Assembly: GCF_002240035.1 (NCBI RefSeq)
Contig: NZ_CP016397.1
Coordinates: forward strand, 1,160,001-1,224,000
Origin: Legionella clemsonensis
GTDB taxonomy: Bacteria; Pseudomonadota; Gammaproteobacteria; Legionellales; Legionellaceae
Reading direction: 5' to 3'
DNA length: 64,000 nucleotides
In this document: positions 24,487 to 33,837 of the stretch, piece by piece
Layout of the letters: each line of letters starts with the position of its first letter
Numbering within the stretch: the first letter of the stretch is position 1
Notes under the pieces: generated by a model
Database searches by the model: none
What the model saw: the letters and a program-made list of their open reading frames with translations, nothing else
Told to the model about the DNA's origin: nothing
Made by a program: the position numbers and the translations under genes

Positions 24487-26001
24487 TTATGTTCCAGGGA
24501 GCTCTTTTTTCTCCAGGTTGTAAGTTGCAGGACCCTCAAGTACTTCGCCATTGGGTGAAAAACGGCTGCCATGGCATGGACAATCCCATGTTTGTTCGGC
24601 ATTATTCCAGTTTACAATACACTTCATATGGGTACAGACTGCAGAAACAATTTGTAATTTATTCAATTCATCTCTTGATACAGCCCATTTTTCACCGTCA
24701 ATGTCGACAACTTTCCCTTCCCCTATTGGTAAAGCTGCAAAATTATCTGTAGTGCCTAAAGGGAGATCTTTGGCATATTGTGCTAGTACATTTAAGTTTT
24801 CTTTAGTAATAAAACCTATTGATGAAAGGGGAGTAAAACGGTTTGCATAATAGATTTCAGCAAAAGGATTGGTTTTATTTAAAATTAAATCAGCAATAAG
24901 AAGACCGGCTAAAGTCCCATAAGTCAATCCATCCGCAAAATAACCTGTAGCCATGTAAATTTTTTTAGTCATTCGATTGGCAAGTCCAATATAGGGAATT
25001 TTATCGGCAGATTGAAAATGTTGAGCAGACCAGCGAAAGGCTATTTCTAACCCTGTAAAATATTGCTCCAGAAAACCCTCTAGTTCTGCAAAATGTTTCT
25101 TCATATCCTTACCTTGTCCAGTTTTATGATGGCTGCCGGATAAAAGAAGAATTTCAGGATGAGATTTCGTTAAGGCATGTGTACTTAAAATGTGTGAGGG
25201 CGTCTCAAATTCCCATAAGTGTCCTTCGGGATAATTATCCTTTGTCAGATAAGCTCCCACCACATAACTACGATAAGGGGCAGTGAACATTTGAGCTGGG
25301 TTAATATCTAACGGGGTATGTGTTGCCATGAAAATAGAGTTGGCGTGAACCTCCGCCTGTTTGGTAAATACCAGGCACTTTTCCGTTTCTTTAACCGCAG
25401 TAGCTCTCGTGTTCTCAAAGACAAGACATCCTTTATCAGCCAACGCGGCTGCAAGTGATCTCACATACTGCAGAGGATTAAAACGGGCTTGATTTGGCAT
25501 TACTGCAGCTTTTCTAAATTTTAAATCAAAGGGTAGGCTGGAGGTGTAATCTATTTCCACCCCTATTTGCTTTAGTGTCTCGACTTCTTTCTGCAATAAC
25601 TGCTCTTTTTCTTCTGAAGCTGTATAAGCATACCAAGGTCGACGATGAAATTGACAATGGATATTGTAATTAGTTACATTTTTTTCGATATAATCAATGG
25701 CTAATTTACGTGAGTCAGCCACCTGTTTTGCAGTATGTAAATCAAAGTTGGATACAATGGTCTGATAATAAGGTTGGACTGGAATATACAAATTACCCGT
25801 TGAATTTCCTGTTGTCATTCCGCCGATTTTATGTGCTTCTAAAACGGCTACTTTTTTTCCTGCTTGTAATAACGCTGCAGCAGCAGTGATACCGGTAATT
25901 CCGCCACCAATAATTGCCACATCTACCTCAATATTTTCTGCAAGAGGAGGGTAGCTGACTTCTTTCGGGCTAATCGTTTCCCATAGAGAGCTTCCTTTCA
26001 T
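24487..26001 (-). CDS. FAD-dependent oxidoreductase with C-terminal Rieske domain
   Basis: 504 residues. A DAO-type FAD fold opens with VAIIGGGITGITAAAALL (about 29-46), followed by VAVLEAHKIGGMTTGNSTGN. Residues about 415-500 form a Rieske [2Fe-2S] domain with CTHMKC and CPCHGSRFSPNGEV, giving the two Cys and two His ligands. Proteins of this layout are amine or glycine-oxidase-like with unknown substrate. It probably acts in the cytosol; no signal peptide is seen. It heads a four-gene minus-strand operon that ends with topoisomerase IB. Confidence 0.9.
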   Translation of the reverse strand: MKGSSLWETISPKEVSYPPLAENIEVDVAIIGGGITGITAAAALLQAGKKVAVLEAHKIGGMTTGNSTGNLYIPVQPYYQTIVSNFDLHTAKQVADSRKLAIDYIEKNVTNYNIHCQFHRRPWYAYTASEEKEQLLQKEVETLKQIGVEIDYTSSLPFDLKFRKAAVMPNQARFNPLQYVRSLAAALADKGCLVFENTRATAVKETEKCLVFTKQAEVHANSIFMATHTPLDINPAQMFTAPYRSYVVGAYLTKDNYPEGHLWEFETPSHILSTHALTKSHPEILLLSGSHHKTGQGKDMKKHFAELEGFLEQYFTGLEIAFRWSAQHFQSADKIPYIGLANRMTKKIYMATGYFADGLTYGTLAGLLIADLILNKTNPFAEIYYANRFTPLSSIGFITKENLNVLAQYAKDLPLGTTDNFAALPIGEGKVVDIDGEKWAVSRDELNKLQIVSAVCTHMKCIVNWNNAEQTWDCPCHGSRFSPNGEVLEGPATYNLEKKELPGT

Positions 26002-26066
26002 TGCATATCCTTATAATAAGGCAACATTCGCGCAAGCAATATTGCCTATCACTTGCGCGAATATTG

Positions 26067-26219
26067 CTATACGCCTCTGGTTAACATTAAGACAATTACA
26101 ATGATTAATATTAAGCCTACTATTCCGCTAGGGTAATAACCCCAACCACTACTGTAGGGCCATGTGGGCAAGACTGCTAATAAAATAATTATTAATAATA
26201 TTAATCCAAGTGTGCTCAT
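26067..26219 (-). CDS. DUF3309-type 50-residue membrane peptide
   Basis: 50 residues: a hydrophobic helix (MSTLGLILLIIIILLAVLP), the turn PTWPYSSGWGYYPSG and a second helix. This is the signature of the DUF3309 family, often found among stress-response genes of soil bacteria. AAGGA lies 8 nt before the ATG. It sits 65 nt upstream of the FAD-Rieske gene and may lead the same transcript. Function unknown. Confidence 0.85.
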   Translation of the reverse strand: MSTLGLILLIIILLAVLPTWPYSSGWGYYPSGIVGLILIIVIVLMLTRGV

Positions 26220-26483
26220 AATAATTCCTTTTAAATTGAGTTAGTTCCAATCGCTCATTCACAACTAACAGCGAGTCTGTTCATTTTAATTATGGCATAA
26301 ATGTTTAAAAATGGTGATTTTTTGTCTGATTAAGAGTAATCGCCAATCGTTCTTACTGTAAAGAGGACTCATGAATAGTTCTCATCGCGCTTGATATTCA
26401 GCGTTTCAAGCTGGTCTACTAGCATACTTCCTCAAAAAGAGCAGCAGGCTGGTAAAAAAAATTTATAATTGCTTTTCTAGAAA

Positions 26484-28187
26484 TTAACTTCTTTTAATTA
26501 ATTTTTTCACTTCAGCCCAATGACGAGTATTAATAACGTTTTCTTTCTCAATCCAACCTCGGCGTGCCTGATATATTCCAAACTGCATATAGCCCAATTC
26601 ACGTGTGCTGTGAGAGTCACTGGAAATAGCAACGGTTACATTCATTTCTTTTGCTAATCGACAATAATTATCATTAATATCAAGTCGATAAGGTTGGGCA
26701 TTTAATTCAATAATGCAATTTCTATCTTTAGCTGCCTTAAAAATTTTTTTTATATTAATGGGATAAGGTGGTCTTGATTTAATTAAACGTCCTGTAGCAT
26801 GACCAAGAATGTTAAAATAGGGATTATCCATTGCTCGTAAAATACGTTCGGTTTGCTTTTCTTCAGGCATTTTAAATTGAGAGTGAATAGAGCAGACTAC
26901 AATGTCTAATTCTTTTAATACCTCGTTAGAGAGATCGAGAGAACCATCCTCCAGAATGTCAACTTCAATGGATTTTAAAATCAGGAAATGATTCAATCTG
27001 CTATTCAAACGGTCAATTTCTTTTATCTGTTTTAATAAACGCTTTTCATCAAGTCCATTAGTGATTGCCAAACGTTTGGAGTGATCTGTAATGGCAAGGT
27101 ACTCGTACCCTTTTTCCATAGCGGCTTTAGCCATGGTTTCCAGATTGTCTTTTCCATCAGTTTCATTGGTATGAGAATGTAAATCGCCCTTAATATCCTC
27201 TAATGTAATCAGTTTTGGTAAGTTATTATTGGCTGCTGCTTCAATCTCTCCGTGTGCCTCTCGCAACTCTGGGGCTATATAAGATAAATTTAACTGCTGA
27301 TAAATATCGGATTCATTACTGCTTATGCATTCGCTACCTTTATAAAGTCCATCTTTGGTTAACTCGCATTGATGAGAAGTTGCTCTTTTTACCAAGGCAG
27401 CAAAATGCTCTCTGCTTCCCGTATAGTATAATAATGCTGCGCCGAATTGGCTTTCTTTGACGATGATTAAGTTAACTTTAATGCCTGACCATACATTAAC
27501 ACTCACGTGATGATCATTTTGCGAGAGTACATCAATGACCTCCTTAAATTGAATAAATTGATGAATCACTTGAAAATTGTCCGTTGTTGATACAAGTAGA
27601 TCAATTTGTTCAAGGACCTCTTTTTTTCGGCGAAAATCACCACTGCATTCCACATGAATAATTTCAGGAAGTTTCATTAAATTGCAAATTAGAATCTCTA
27701 CTATTGGATAAGCATGGTATAAGCGAATAAATTTTCTCGACGTTGGATTATTAATTTCCTTTTTTAATTGCTCTTCAAATTGAGGAGTTACCCATCTTAA
27801 ATGCCGGAGTGCTTTTGTATTAATTGCCTCCAACAGGGCTTTTTTAGTGGTAATATTTAATTCATTAAGTGCAGCTATTCTTTTTTTTCCCAAACCATGA
27901 ATATCTTTTAATTCATTAATCCTTTTGTCCTTTTGATTTTTAAATTTAGGCAGCTCTCCTGTTTCTATAATATATAATATGGTTGAAGCGATACCCCTAC
28001 CTATCCAAGGAAGTGTGGTCATATCAAAACCAGTTTGAAGCAGGGTAGTAAGTTCCGTATCTAATTTTAAAAGTGTGCGCGCTGCTCTTCGATAGGATCT
28101 TGCTCGATAAATGTTATGTCCACCAGCTTCTAAAACATCTGCAATTTTATAAAGACAATCAGCAATAAAAATATTCGATTTTTCCAT
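26484..28187 (-). CDS. PolX-like protein (X-family polymerase plus PHP phosphoesterase)
   Basis: 567 residues. N-terminal helix-hairpin-helix part (YRARSYRRAARTL; LPWIGRGIASTI; HGLGKKRIAALNEL), then the X-family nucleotidyltransferase region, then a PHP domain from about 330 (GDLHSHTNETDGKDN, ITDHSKR, SIEVDIL, SIHSQF, GHATGR, SSDSHS) with its metal ligands in place. In the polymerase palm, where PolX has GDxD, I read EQID; the later VDL is VNL. Two of three catalytic Asp thus appear replaced, so nuclease activity may remain without polymerisation. Acts in repair in the family. Single-gene unit. Confidence 0.88.
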   Translation of the reverse strand: MEKSNIFIADCLYKIADVLEAGGHNIYRARSYRRAARTLLKLDTELTTLLQTGFDMTTLPWIGRGIASTILYIIETGELPKFKNQKDKRINELKDIHGLGKKRIAALNELNITTKKALLEAINTKALRHLRWVTPQFEEQLKKEINNPTSRKFIRLYHAYPIVEILICNLMKLPEIIHVECSGDFRRKKEVLEQIDLLVSTTDNFQVIHQFIQFKEVIDVLSQNDHHVSVNVWSGIKVNLIIVKESQFGAALLYYTGSREHFAALVKRATSHQCELTKDGLYKGSECISSNESDIYQQLNLSYIAPELREAHGEIEAAANNNLPKLITLEDIKGDLHSHTNETDGKDNLETMAKAAMEKGYEYLAITDHSKRLAITNGLDEKRLLKQIKEIDRLNSRLNHFLILKSIEVDILEDGSLDLSNEVLKELDIVVCSIHSQFKMPEEKQTERILRAMDNPYFNILGHATGRLIKSRPPYPINIKKIFKAAKDRNCIIELNAQPYRLDINDNYCRLAKEMNVTVAISSDSHSTRELGYMQFGIYQARRGWIEKENVINTRHWAEVKKLIKRS

Positions 28188-28326
28188 GCTATTTATAAAT
28201 TGTTTCCATACTCTAAGTATAAGAATTTTTCTGAGGTTAGGCCGGAGTGAGATTAACTGTACTCTTACGATGATAATCTGTAACAGTGGTATTTAGCAAA
28301 GCAAGTTTTTATTCGTTCAAGCAGTG

Positions 28327-28358
28327 GATAATGGGCTCTCTTAGTCGAACCCATTATC
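28327..28358 (-). terminator. Hairpin past the DUF4142 gene
   Basis: GATAATGGG and CCCATTATC form a 9-bp stem with a 14-nt loop, starting 8 nt past the stop. There is no clear T run on either strand, so termination is only likely. Confidence 0.45.
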
Positions 28359-28366
28359 TACTTCAA

Positions 28367-28945
28367 TTAACCCAGTTGTCTTTGAATGAGCTGAGCTTGT
28401 TGGAGGTGATGAGCAACATGAGTTCTGGTTATTTCAAGTTGTCTTCTCAATAATGGATTGGTTGCCTCATTGAGTAGCTTGTGGTCAATTAATTGCAATG
28501 CAGCTTTATGATCTTTTACCATTGCAGCTATATAAGCCCTTTCAAAAGCGACACCGTTTAAACGATTAAGCATCGCTAACTCTTGTCTGCCTTTCTGCTT
28601 AAGCATCATAGCAACCTTACCATTTGCTGGAGCGACGCCAATTCTGCGGCTTAAATTTTGCGTTTCCTGTAAATTCTGACTATGGGCCTTGTTCATCCAT
28701 GCCGCGTAATTCTTAACAGCTGGATTTGCGGCTTTTCGTTGCGCTTCTGTTGCTGCTGCAATTTCATTCTGATTTAGTACGACTAAACCACCCAAAATTC
28801 TAGCATCCACTTGTGCCTGTGCGGGTGTAACAATCACATTAGCAGGTGGATTATTAAAATCATTCGTTAGACTGGGATTTAATGAGCATCCGGAAGCTAA
28901 CAGGATGGCACTGCAACTTAATGATAAAAGAAGTTTTGATTTCAT
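28367..28945 (-). CDS. DUF4142-type lipoprotein
   Basis: 192 residues. Lipoprotein signal with lipobox LASGC (Cys20). The mature part is a helical, ferritin-like-looking DUF4142 domain: DARILGGLVVLNQNEIAAA, NPAVKNYAAWMNKAHSQ, and a C-terminal HKAALQLIDHKLL with paired His. Such proteins sit in the envelope and often appear with stress genes; their role is not known. AAGGAT lies before the ATG. Confidence 0.85.
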   Translation of the reverse strand: MKSKLLLSLSCSAILLASGCSLNPSLTNDFNNPPANVIVTPAQAQVDARILGGLVVLNQNEIAAATEAQRKAANPAVKNYAAWMNKAHSQNLQETQNLSRRIGVAPANGKVAMMLKQKGRQELAMLNRLNGVAFERAYIAAMVKDHKAALQLIDHKLLNEATNPLLRRQLEITRTHVAHHLQQAQLIQRQLG

Positions 28946-29016
28946 AAAATATCCTTATTGATTATCCTTGAGAAAAGCTAGAATACAACAGAAGTAAATA
29001 AAAAAATACTCTAAAT

Positions 29017-29036
29017 GTTAATCTTTTTTTAATTCA
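29017..29036 (+). promoter_or_regulatory. Third tandem TTAAT box (weak candidate)
   Basis: GTTAATCTT, 2 nt, TTTAATTCA has the two TTAAT cores 11 nt apart as in PmrA elements, but the only -10-like sequence (CATAAA) is poor and the next plus-strand gene starts 195 nt downstream. It may be a chance match in AT-rich DNA. Confidence 0.25.
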
Positions 29037-29230
29037 TGGAGTTGCATAAATTTTATCAATCTTTTCATTTGATGAATTGGCCATATTGGCCTATTAATTA
29101 CCTATAAAGTCAATAAAAATTACAGGCGGTAAGTCAATGCTATGCCTCTTTTTAAGGTTTTTGTATTACTACCGATTTGTAGAGCGTAGATGGGAAATGT
29201 TTTCAATAATTTCTAAAGGGAGGATAGAAC

Positions 29231-29389
29231 ATGCCACGAGGAGATAAATCTGATTACACAGATAAACAAAAGCGTCAAGCTCATCATATTGAAGAAAAAT
29301 ATCGTAAAGAAGGTGTTTCAAAAAGTGAGGCAGAGGAACGAGCCTGGCGAACTGTGAACAAACAAGATAAAGGAGGAAAGAAAGAATAA
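29231..29389 (+). CDS. 52-residue charged protein (MPRGDKS family)
   Basis: It reads MPRGDKSDYTDKQKRQAHHI, then EEKYRKEGVSKSEAEERAW and a Lys/Gly tail. It is highly charged with one helix-rich core. Small proteins with this start (PRGDKS.YTDKQKRQA) are common in soil and plant-associated bacteria and are sometimes labelled plasmid stabilisation proteins, without proof. A strong GGGAGG site lies 8 nt before the ATG. Confidence 0.85.
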   Translation: MPRGDKSDYTDKQKRQAHHIEEKYRKEGVSKSEAEERAWRTVNKQDKGGKKE

Positions 29390-29535
29390 ATTCAACGCAC
29401 TGTTGTCCAAATAATAACAATAAACTGACAGCATTTTAAACGAATAAATTAGTAAACCTGAGGCAACACCCCTGCAGGCACATTGCCTAATATCCATAAA
29501 AAAAATGATGTTGCTCTAAAGCCACTTCCTACTCT

Positions 29536-31251
29536 TTAAACATTAAAATAAAGATGCAGATGGGTTGTTTTGCCTGTAGTGAAATGTTCAAATTTATCAG
29601 GATAAACACCGATTAAAAAATCGCTGAGTCCGTAGGAAAATGCTTCTTCCTCCAGGAAAACCGTTTTCTTCTGATTAACAAAGGGTAGTAAAAGAAGATC
29701 GCCATCGTATGTAATTTTTACAACCACATCAATTTGATCGTAAGTAAGGAGTAAATTAATATTATCTTCTGCCAATTGGCTATTATAGAGATGTTGTAAA
29801 ATAGCATTGGTTGTTTGGGCAATTCTTTCCATAAGAGCTATATTAATTTGCCAATAGTTAGCATTCTCTATAATGAATTGAGTGAGTTTCCCTCTGGTGA
29901 GCTCTTTTCCATTATCCAGTGTAAGCATAGCCTGTTTTCGAATCCCGATGCGAAATAGCAGATGTAGCAATAATGCGACGATTACTGACAAAGAAAGTGT
30001 GGTGCTGGTCATGGTCTGTAAAAAAGTAGGTAGTGAAGAGTAGAATGTCGGATAAACTTCTTTGCTTAATCCAAATAATAGCGCCAGGCCAATGACATAA
30101 GTCATTCGAGTATCAATGTTGCGCGACGTCATCACGCTAATTCCACCTATAATCATAAAACTACCTGTAAACATTAGAGCTGGAGCTATAACCGCGATAG
30201 GCATAATAAGCAATAGCGAAGCAAATTTTGGCAGAAAGGCCAATAAAACTAAAAAAATGGAAGTTGAGAAGGCAATATAACGGCTTGTAGCACCAGTAGC
30301 CTTTGAAACACCGACAAGACTGGGCCCTGTGCTAATACCAGGTATACCACAAAGACCTGCTGTAATAGCAGCTAAACCATCAGCAAAAATACCGCCTTTA
30401 ATAGATTTGAGGCTTGGACTTTTCCACGACGAGCTATTGATTTTTTGACAAGTTGTGACTACGCCTACTGTTCGAAGAGCGGCTGCAACACTGGCTATAA
30501 AGAATGGCAAAACCAGAGAAAAAGAAAAATTATAAGAAATAAAGTTGATGTGAGGGAATGCAAAAAATGGTGTTGCTTGCAATTGAGCAATTTTAGTAGC
30601 GTCAATACTTCCCAAAAAATAAGCGGCTGTAAAACCTACTACTAAACCAATAAAGGAACAAATGAGTTTGACGATACCGCGCCACCAGATACTTATAGTA
30701 ATCATGGTTCCCAGAGTAAGTAGTCCAATAAATAAATGACGCTCAAAATTGACGACATCGGAGCGAGCAACACCCAAGAATTGGCTAAGACCTTCTAGTC
30801 CTAATTCAATCCCTACAATCACAATGATAAAACCTGAGATTCCAGGAGGAAACATTGCACGCAATTGATAAACCAGACGTGAAAAAACCACCTCAACAAG
30901 TCCGGAAAAAATGGTCATACCTAACACCAGTGGCAGACCTCCTGCATCCGCTGCTAGTAGTGATGCCTTTAAATAAATCGCTGAAACCACGGGAGGTGCT
31001 AAATAACCTGAACCATACGGAGGACGCAGGGCTTGTAAGCTTGTAGCTATTCCCAAAGCAATCATTCCCATTCTAACAGCATCAAATGCAACATCATCTG
31101 GCAGATGAGCTGCACGCACTACAATAATAACCAACACTAGATAGACAGACATGAGGAGAACATACTGCAGGCCCAGAAGCAGGAGTTTGATAAAGGGAGG
31201 TTTATCATCTACCGTGTACACTAAATCATTGTTATCTATTGAGTCAGCCAT
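29536..31251 (-). CDS. NCS2-type nucleobase permease with cytosolic C-terminal domain
   Basis: 571 residues. The first 440 form the 12-14 TM nucleobase:cation symporter-2 core: LQYVLLMSVYLVLV in TM1, PPYGSGYLAPP, FPPGISGFIIVIVGIELGLE, GLAAITAGLCGIPGISTGPS, MFTGSFMIIGGI. Likely substrates are xanthine, uric acid or uracil (family inference). The last 120 residues are soluble. ERIAQTTNAILQHLYNS followed by a beta-rich VVVKITYDGDLLLLP recalls the N-box and D-box order of GHKL/HATPase_c_2 modules, but the match is weak. Single gene. Confidence 0.82.
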   Translation of the reverse strand: MADSIDNNDLVYTVDDKPPFIKLLLLGLQYVLLMSVYLVLVIIVVRAAHLPDDVAFDAVRMGMIALGIATSLQALRPPYGSGYLAPPVVSAIYLKASLLAADAGGLPLVLGMTIFSGLVEVVFSRLVYQLRAMFPPGISGFIIVIVGIELGLEGLSQFLGVARSDVVNFERHLFIGLLTLGTMITISIWWRGIVKLICSFIGLVVGFTAAYFLGSIDATKIAQLQATPFFAFPHINFISYNFSFSLVLPFFIASVAAALRTVGVVTTCQKINSSSWKSPSLKSIKGGIFADGLAAITAGLCGIPGISTGPSLVGVSKATGATSRYIAFSTSIFLVLLAFLPKFASLLLIMPIAVIAPALMFTGSFMIIGGISVMTSRNIDTRMTYVIGLALLFGLSKEVYPTFYSSLPTFLQTMTSTTLSLSVIVALLLHLLFRIGIRKQAMLTLDNGKELTRGKLTQFIIENANYWQINIALMERIAQTTNAILQHLYNSQLAEDNINLLLTYDQIDVVVKITYDGDLLLLPFVNQKKTVFLEEEAFSYGLSDFLIGVYPDKFEHFTTGKTTHLHLYFNV

Positions 31252-31803
31252 TTTTTATTTAATGAGAATTTACTTTTAAGTTACACTGGTTTTAAAAATT
31301 CTAAACCTGCAATTTCTCTACAGGAATAGAACATCAGAGCATGGATAAAAACATTTATCAAGAAAGGCTTAAGACTGAACAGAGCAAAATTGTAATTATC
31401 TAAATTAAATAATAAGGCCTTATTAAGAGCAAAGCGAAGAATCCTTAATAGGATGGGATTCCATCTGCAAAAGATCCTTGTAAAGCTGAAGGGGAGGATT
31501 TATAAGAGGAAAGACATGAGAGTCATAATATGAGGTTAAGAATCTTGCAACGGTTTGTTGCGTAAGGGGGATGTCACAAAAAATACTTTAGGCATCTTGG
31601 TTTTTAAGCTGGCTCACCATACTTTTATTTGACTTCCAATGTTGGATTGTTAGCCGTGCAAGATTTTTTAACCACCATTTAATAATAACAATGTCAAAAA
31701 AATGAAACAATTTCGAAGAAAGGGTTTAGTGTTAAGAAAATGCAAATTTAAGCGCTGAGAGAAAAAGAATTAAAGTGAAGCCCTTCTAATGAAGGGCCCT
31801 CAA
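31252..31803. other. 550-nt intergenic region
   Basis: No convincing frame. It holds the upstream region of the permease at its left end, an imperfect inverted repeat (CCTTATTAAG / CTTAATAGG, 31418-31452) of unknown role, and the terminator of the ETF-QO gene at its right end. A degraded gene cannot be excluded. Confidence 0.5.
31780..31797 (-). terminator. Terminator of the ETF-QO gene
   Basis: GCCCTTC / GAAGGGC, 7-bp stem, 4-nt loop, 6 nt past the stop on the minus strand, followed by TTCACTTTAATT. The T tract is interrupted. Confidence 0.6.
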
Positions 31804-33435
31804 TTACATCTCTACGTAATTTGGACCACCACTTCCTTCCGGTGCCTGCCACACTATATTTTGACGGGGATCTTTAATATCACAGGTTTTACAATGAATG
31901 CAATTCTGGGCATTGATTTGTAGTCTTGGACCGGTTTCTTCCTGAATAATTTCATAAACGGCTGCAGGACAATACCGAGTCTCGGGGGAGGCGTAAATTT
32001 TATAATTAACCTCGATGGCTAAGTTGGCATTGCGTAATTTTAAATGGCTTGGTTGATTTTCTTCATGGTAAGTGTTTGTCAAATAAACAGAAGATAATTT
32101 GTCAAACATTAAAACACCATCTGGTTTCGGGTAGTTTATTTTTTTTGCCTTTTCTGCAGGAATTAATGTTGTATGATCAGCATGATGCTTCATTGTCCAG
32201 AATGATCTGCCATGAGTAATATAGGTCTCAAAAGCCGCATTGAGTAAGCCAAACCAGAGCCCGTAACGAAATCCGGGGCGAATATTTCTAACCTGGTATA
32301 ATTCCTTTTCTAGCCAGGATTGTTTTATTTTTTCAGGATAAGCTTGTAGCTCAACTTGAGTGTCACCTTGTTCTTCCTCTAATGCTGCAAAACAAGCCTC
32401 TGCTGCAAGCATTGCTGATTTCATTGCAGCATGAATCCCTTTTATTTTAGGGACATTTAAAAAGCCTGCGGCATCCCCAATGAGAGCGCCACCCGGGAAA
32501 ATGAGTTTTGGAATGGCTTGCCAGCCTCCTTCGTTAAGTGCTCGGGAGCCATAACTAATACGTTCCCCTTTTTCCAACAATTCTCGAACCATGGGGTGTG
32601 TTTTAAAGCGTTGTAATTCACCAAAGGGATTAAGCCAGGGATTTTTATAATCCAGACCAATTACAAAACCAAGAGCTACTCGATTTTTAGATAAATGGTA
32701 AATAAAAGAACCTCCGTAAGTCGTATTATCCAACGGCCAGCCTACAGTGTGAATGACTCTGCCTGCTTGATGTTTTTCAGGAGTAACTTGCCACACTTCT
32801 TTAATACCTATCCCGTAGGTTTGGGGTTGGACATCATCGCGTAGATGAAAACGCCGCATTAAATTTTGACTAAGTTGGCCGCGACAACCCTCTGCAAAAA
32901 GAGTCTGTTTGGCATATAAATGCATTCCTGGTTGATAATGAGCAGTTTTATTACCCGCTCTATCAATGCCAACGTCACCAGTAGCTACACCAATAACCTG
33001 CCCATGGGTATTGTAAAGAATCTCTGTTGCAGCAAAGCCAGGATAAATTTCGCACCCCAAATTTTCAGCCTGTATTGCCAAAAACTGACAGAGTTCTCCC
33101 AACCTAATAATATAATTACCATGATTTTGCATTGGCTTGGGCGTAGGGAGACGAAAAGAGCGTTTACTGGTAAGAAAGTAAAAATCATCTTGTGTTACAG
33201 GTGTATCTAAAGGAGCCTCTTGCCAGCTATCAGGTAATAATTCTTTTAAACTGCATGGTTCCAATACCGCCCCAGAAAGAATATGAGCGCCTACCTGAGC
33301 CCCCTTTTCCAGAAGACAAACGCTAATTTCCTTATTTTCTTTCGCGGCGAGTTGCTTAAGTTTTATAGCAGCAGACAAACCAGCAGGGCCTGCACCAACA
33401 ATGACTACATCATATTCCATTGTGTCGTGTTGCAC
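31804..33435 (-). CDS. Electron transfer flavoprotein-ubiquinone oxidoreductase
   Basis: 543 residues. Inner-membrane-bound FAD and [4Fe-4S] enzyme that passes electrons from ETF (fatty acid and amino acid oxidation) to ubiquinone. N-terminal FAD site DVVIVGAGPAGLSAAIKLKQ. HILSGAVLEP and GCRGQLSQNL are family blocks. The C-terminal ferredoxin-like motif is CIHCKTCDIKDP, with a fourth Cys further upstream (RYCPAAVYE). It matches mitochondrial-type ETF-QO in length. Start at 33435 with no strong ribosome site; an ATG five codons later is close behind. Confidence 0.95.
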   Translation of the reverse strand: MQHDTMEYDVVIVGAGPAGLSAAIKLKQLAAKENKEISVCLLEKGAQVGAHILSGAVLEPCSLKELLPDSWQEAPLDTPVTQDDFYFLTSKRSFRLPTPKPMQNHGNYIIRLGELCQFLAIQAENLGCEIYPGFAATEILYNTHGQVIGVATGDVGIDRAGNKTAHYQPGMHLYAKQTLFAEGCRGQLSQNLMRRFHLRDDVQPQTYGIGIKEVWQVTPEKHQAGRVIHTVGWPLDNTTYGGSFIYHLSKNRVALGFVIGLDYKNPWLNPFGELQRFKTHPMVRELLEKGERISYGSRALNEGGWQAIPKLIFPGGALIGDAAGFLNVPKIKGIHAAMKSAMLAAEACFAALEEEQGDTQVELQAYPEKIKQSWLEKELYQVRNIRPGFRYGLWFGLLNAAFETYITHGRSFWTMKHHADHTTLIPAEKAKKINYPKPDGVLMFDKLSSVYLTNTYHEENQPSHLKLRNANLAIEVNYKIYASPETRYCPAAVYEIIQEETGPRLQINAQNCIHCKTCDIKDPRQNIVWQAPEGSGGPNYVEM

Positions 33436-33837
33436 ACTAACTCCTTTACACTAAAAGTAAAAATGATCGCTTTAATTGCGGTTAAGATCAAGTTAGCTTG
33501 CTTGCGAAAGAGTGCCGTTATTAGAAAACACAGGCTCTCATGCGTCTAGTACCCTTGCCTAAACATAAAGATGAAATAGCAATCTATAAAAATAGACTAC
33601 AGAATAAAGCAGATGAGTGTATTGCAAAAGCTAAAAAATTTACCAGGAGCCGAAGAGACGAGAAGTTAATTTTGTTAAGTATTATAGATGCACCCAAGGA
33701 AAATATATTAAATCAGAAAACGGGCGTTGACGTATTGGAGTTATACATCATGCCAGTGCTGATTAAATTATATGCATGTTGACGTAAATTTTGTCTGCTA
33801 GTAAACTATATAAATCTGCTCTCTTTTAGTTATTACA
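33436..33837. other. Intergenic region between ETF-QO and the NAPE-PLD-like gene
   Basis: Divergent promoter region. An 80-codon plus-strand frame at 33540-33782 has no ribosome site or recognised domain, and I do not count it as a gene. TATAAA-like sequences lie about 30 nt before the ATG at 33838. Confidence 0.5.

Noticed and set aside
29017-29036. Third tandem TTAAT box as a PmrA promoter
   Set aside because: Listed only as a weak candidate: the -10 is poor and the gene is 195 nt away, unlike the other two.
31418-31452. Imperfect inverted repeat as a small RNA or riboswitch
   Set aside because: Arms differ in length and nothing downstream fits; too weak to claim.
33540-33782. 80-codon plus-strand frame between ETF-QO and the NAPE-PLD-like gene
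   Set aside because: No ribosome site, no domain; it sits in a divergent promoter region.
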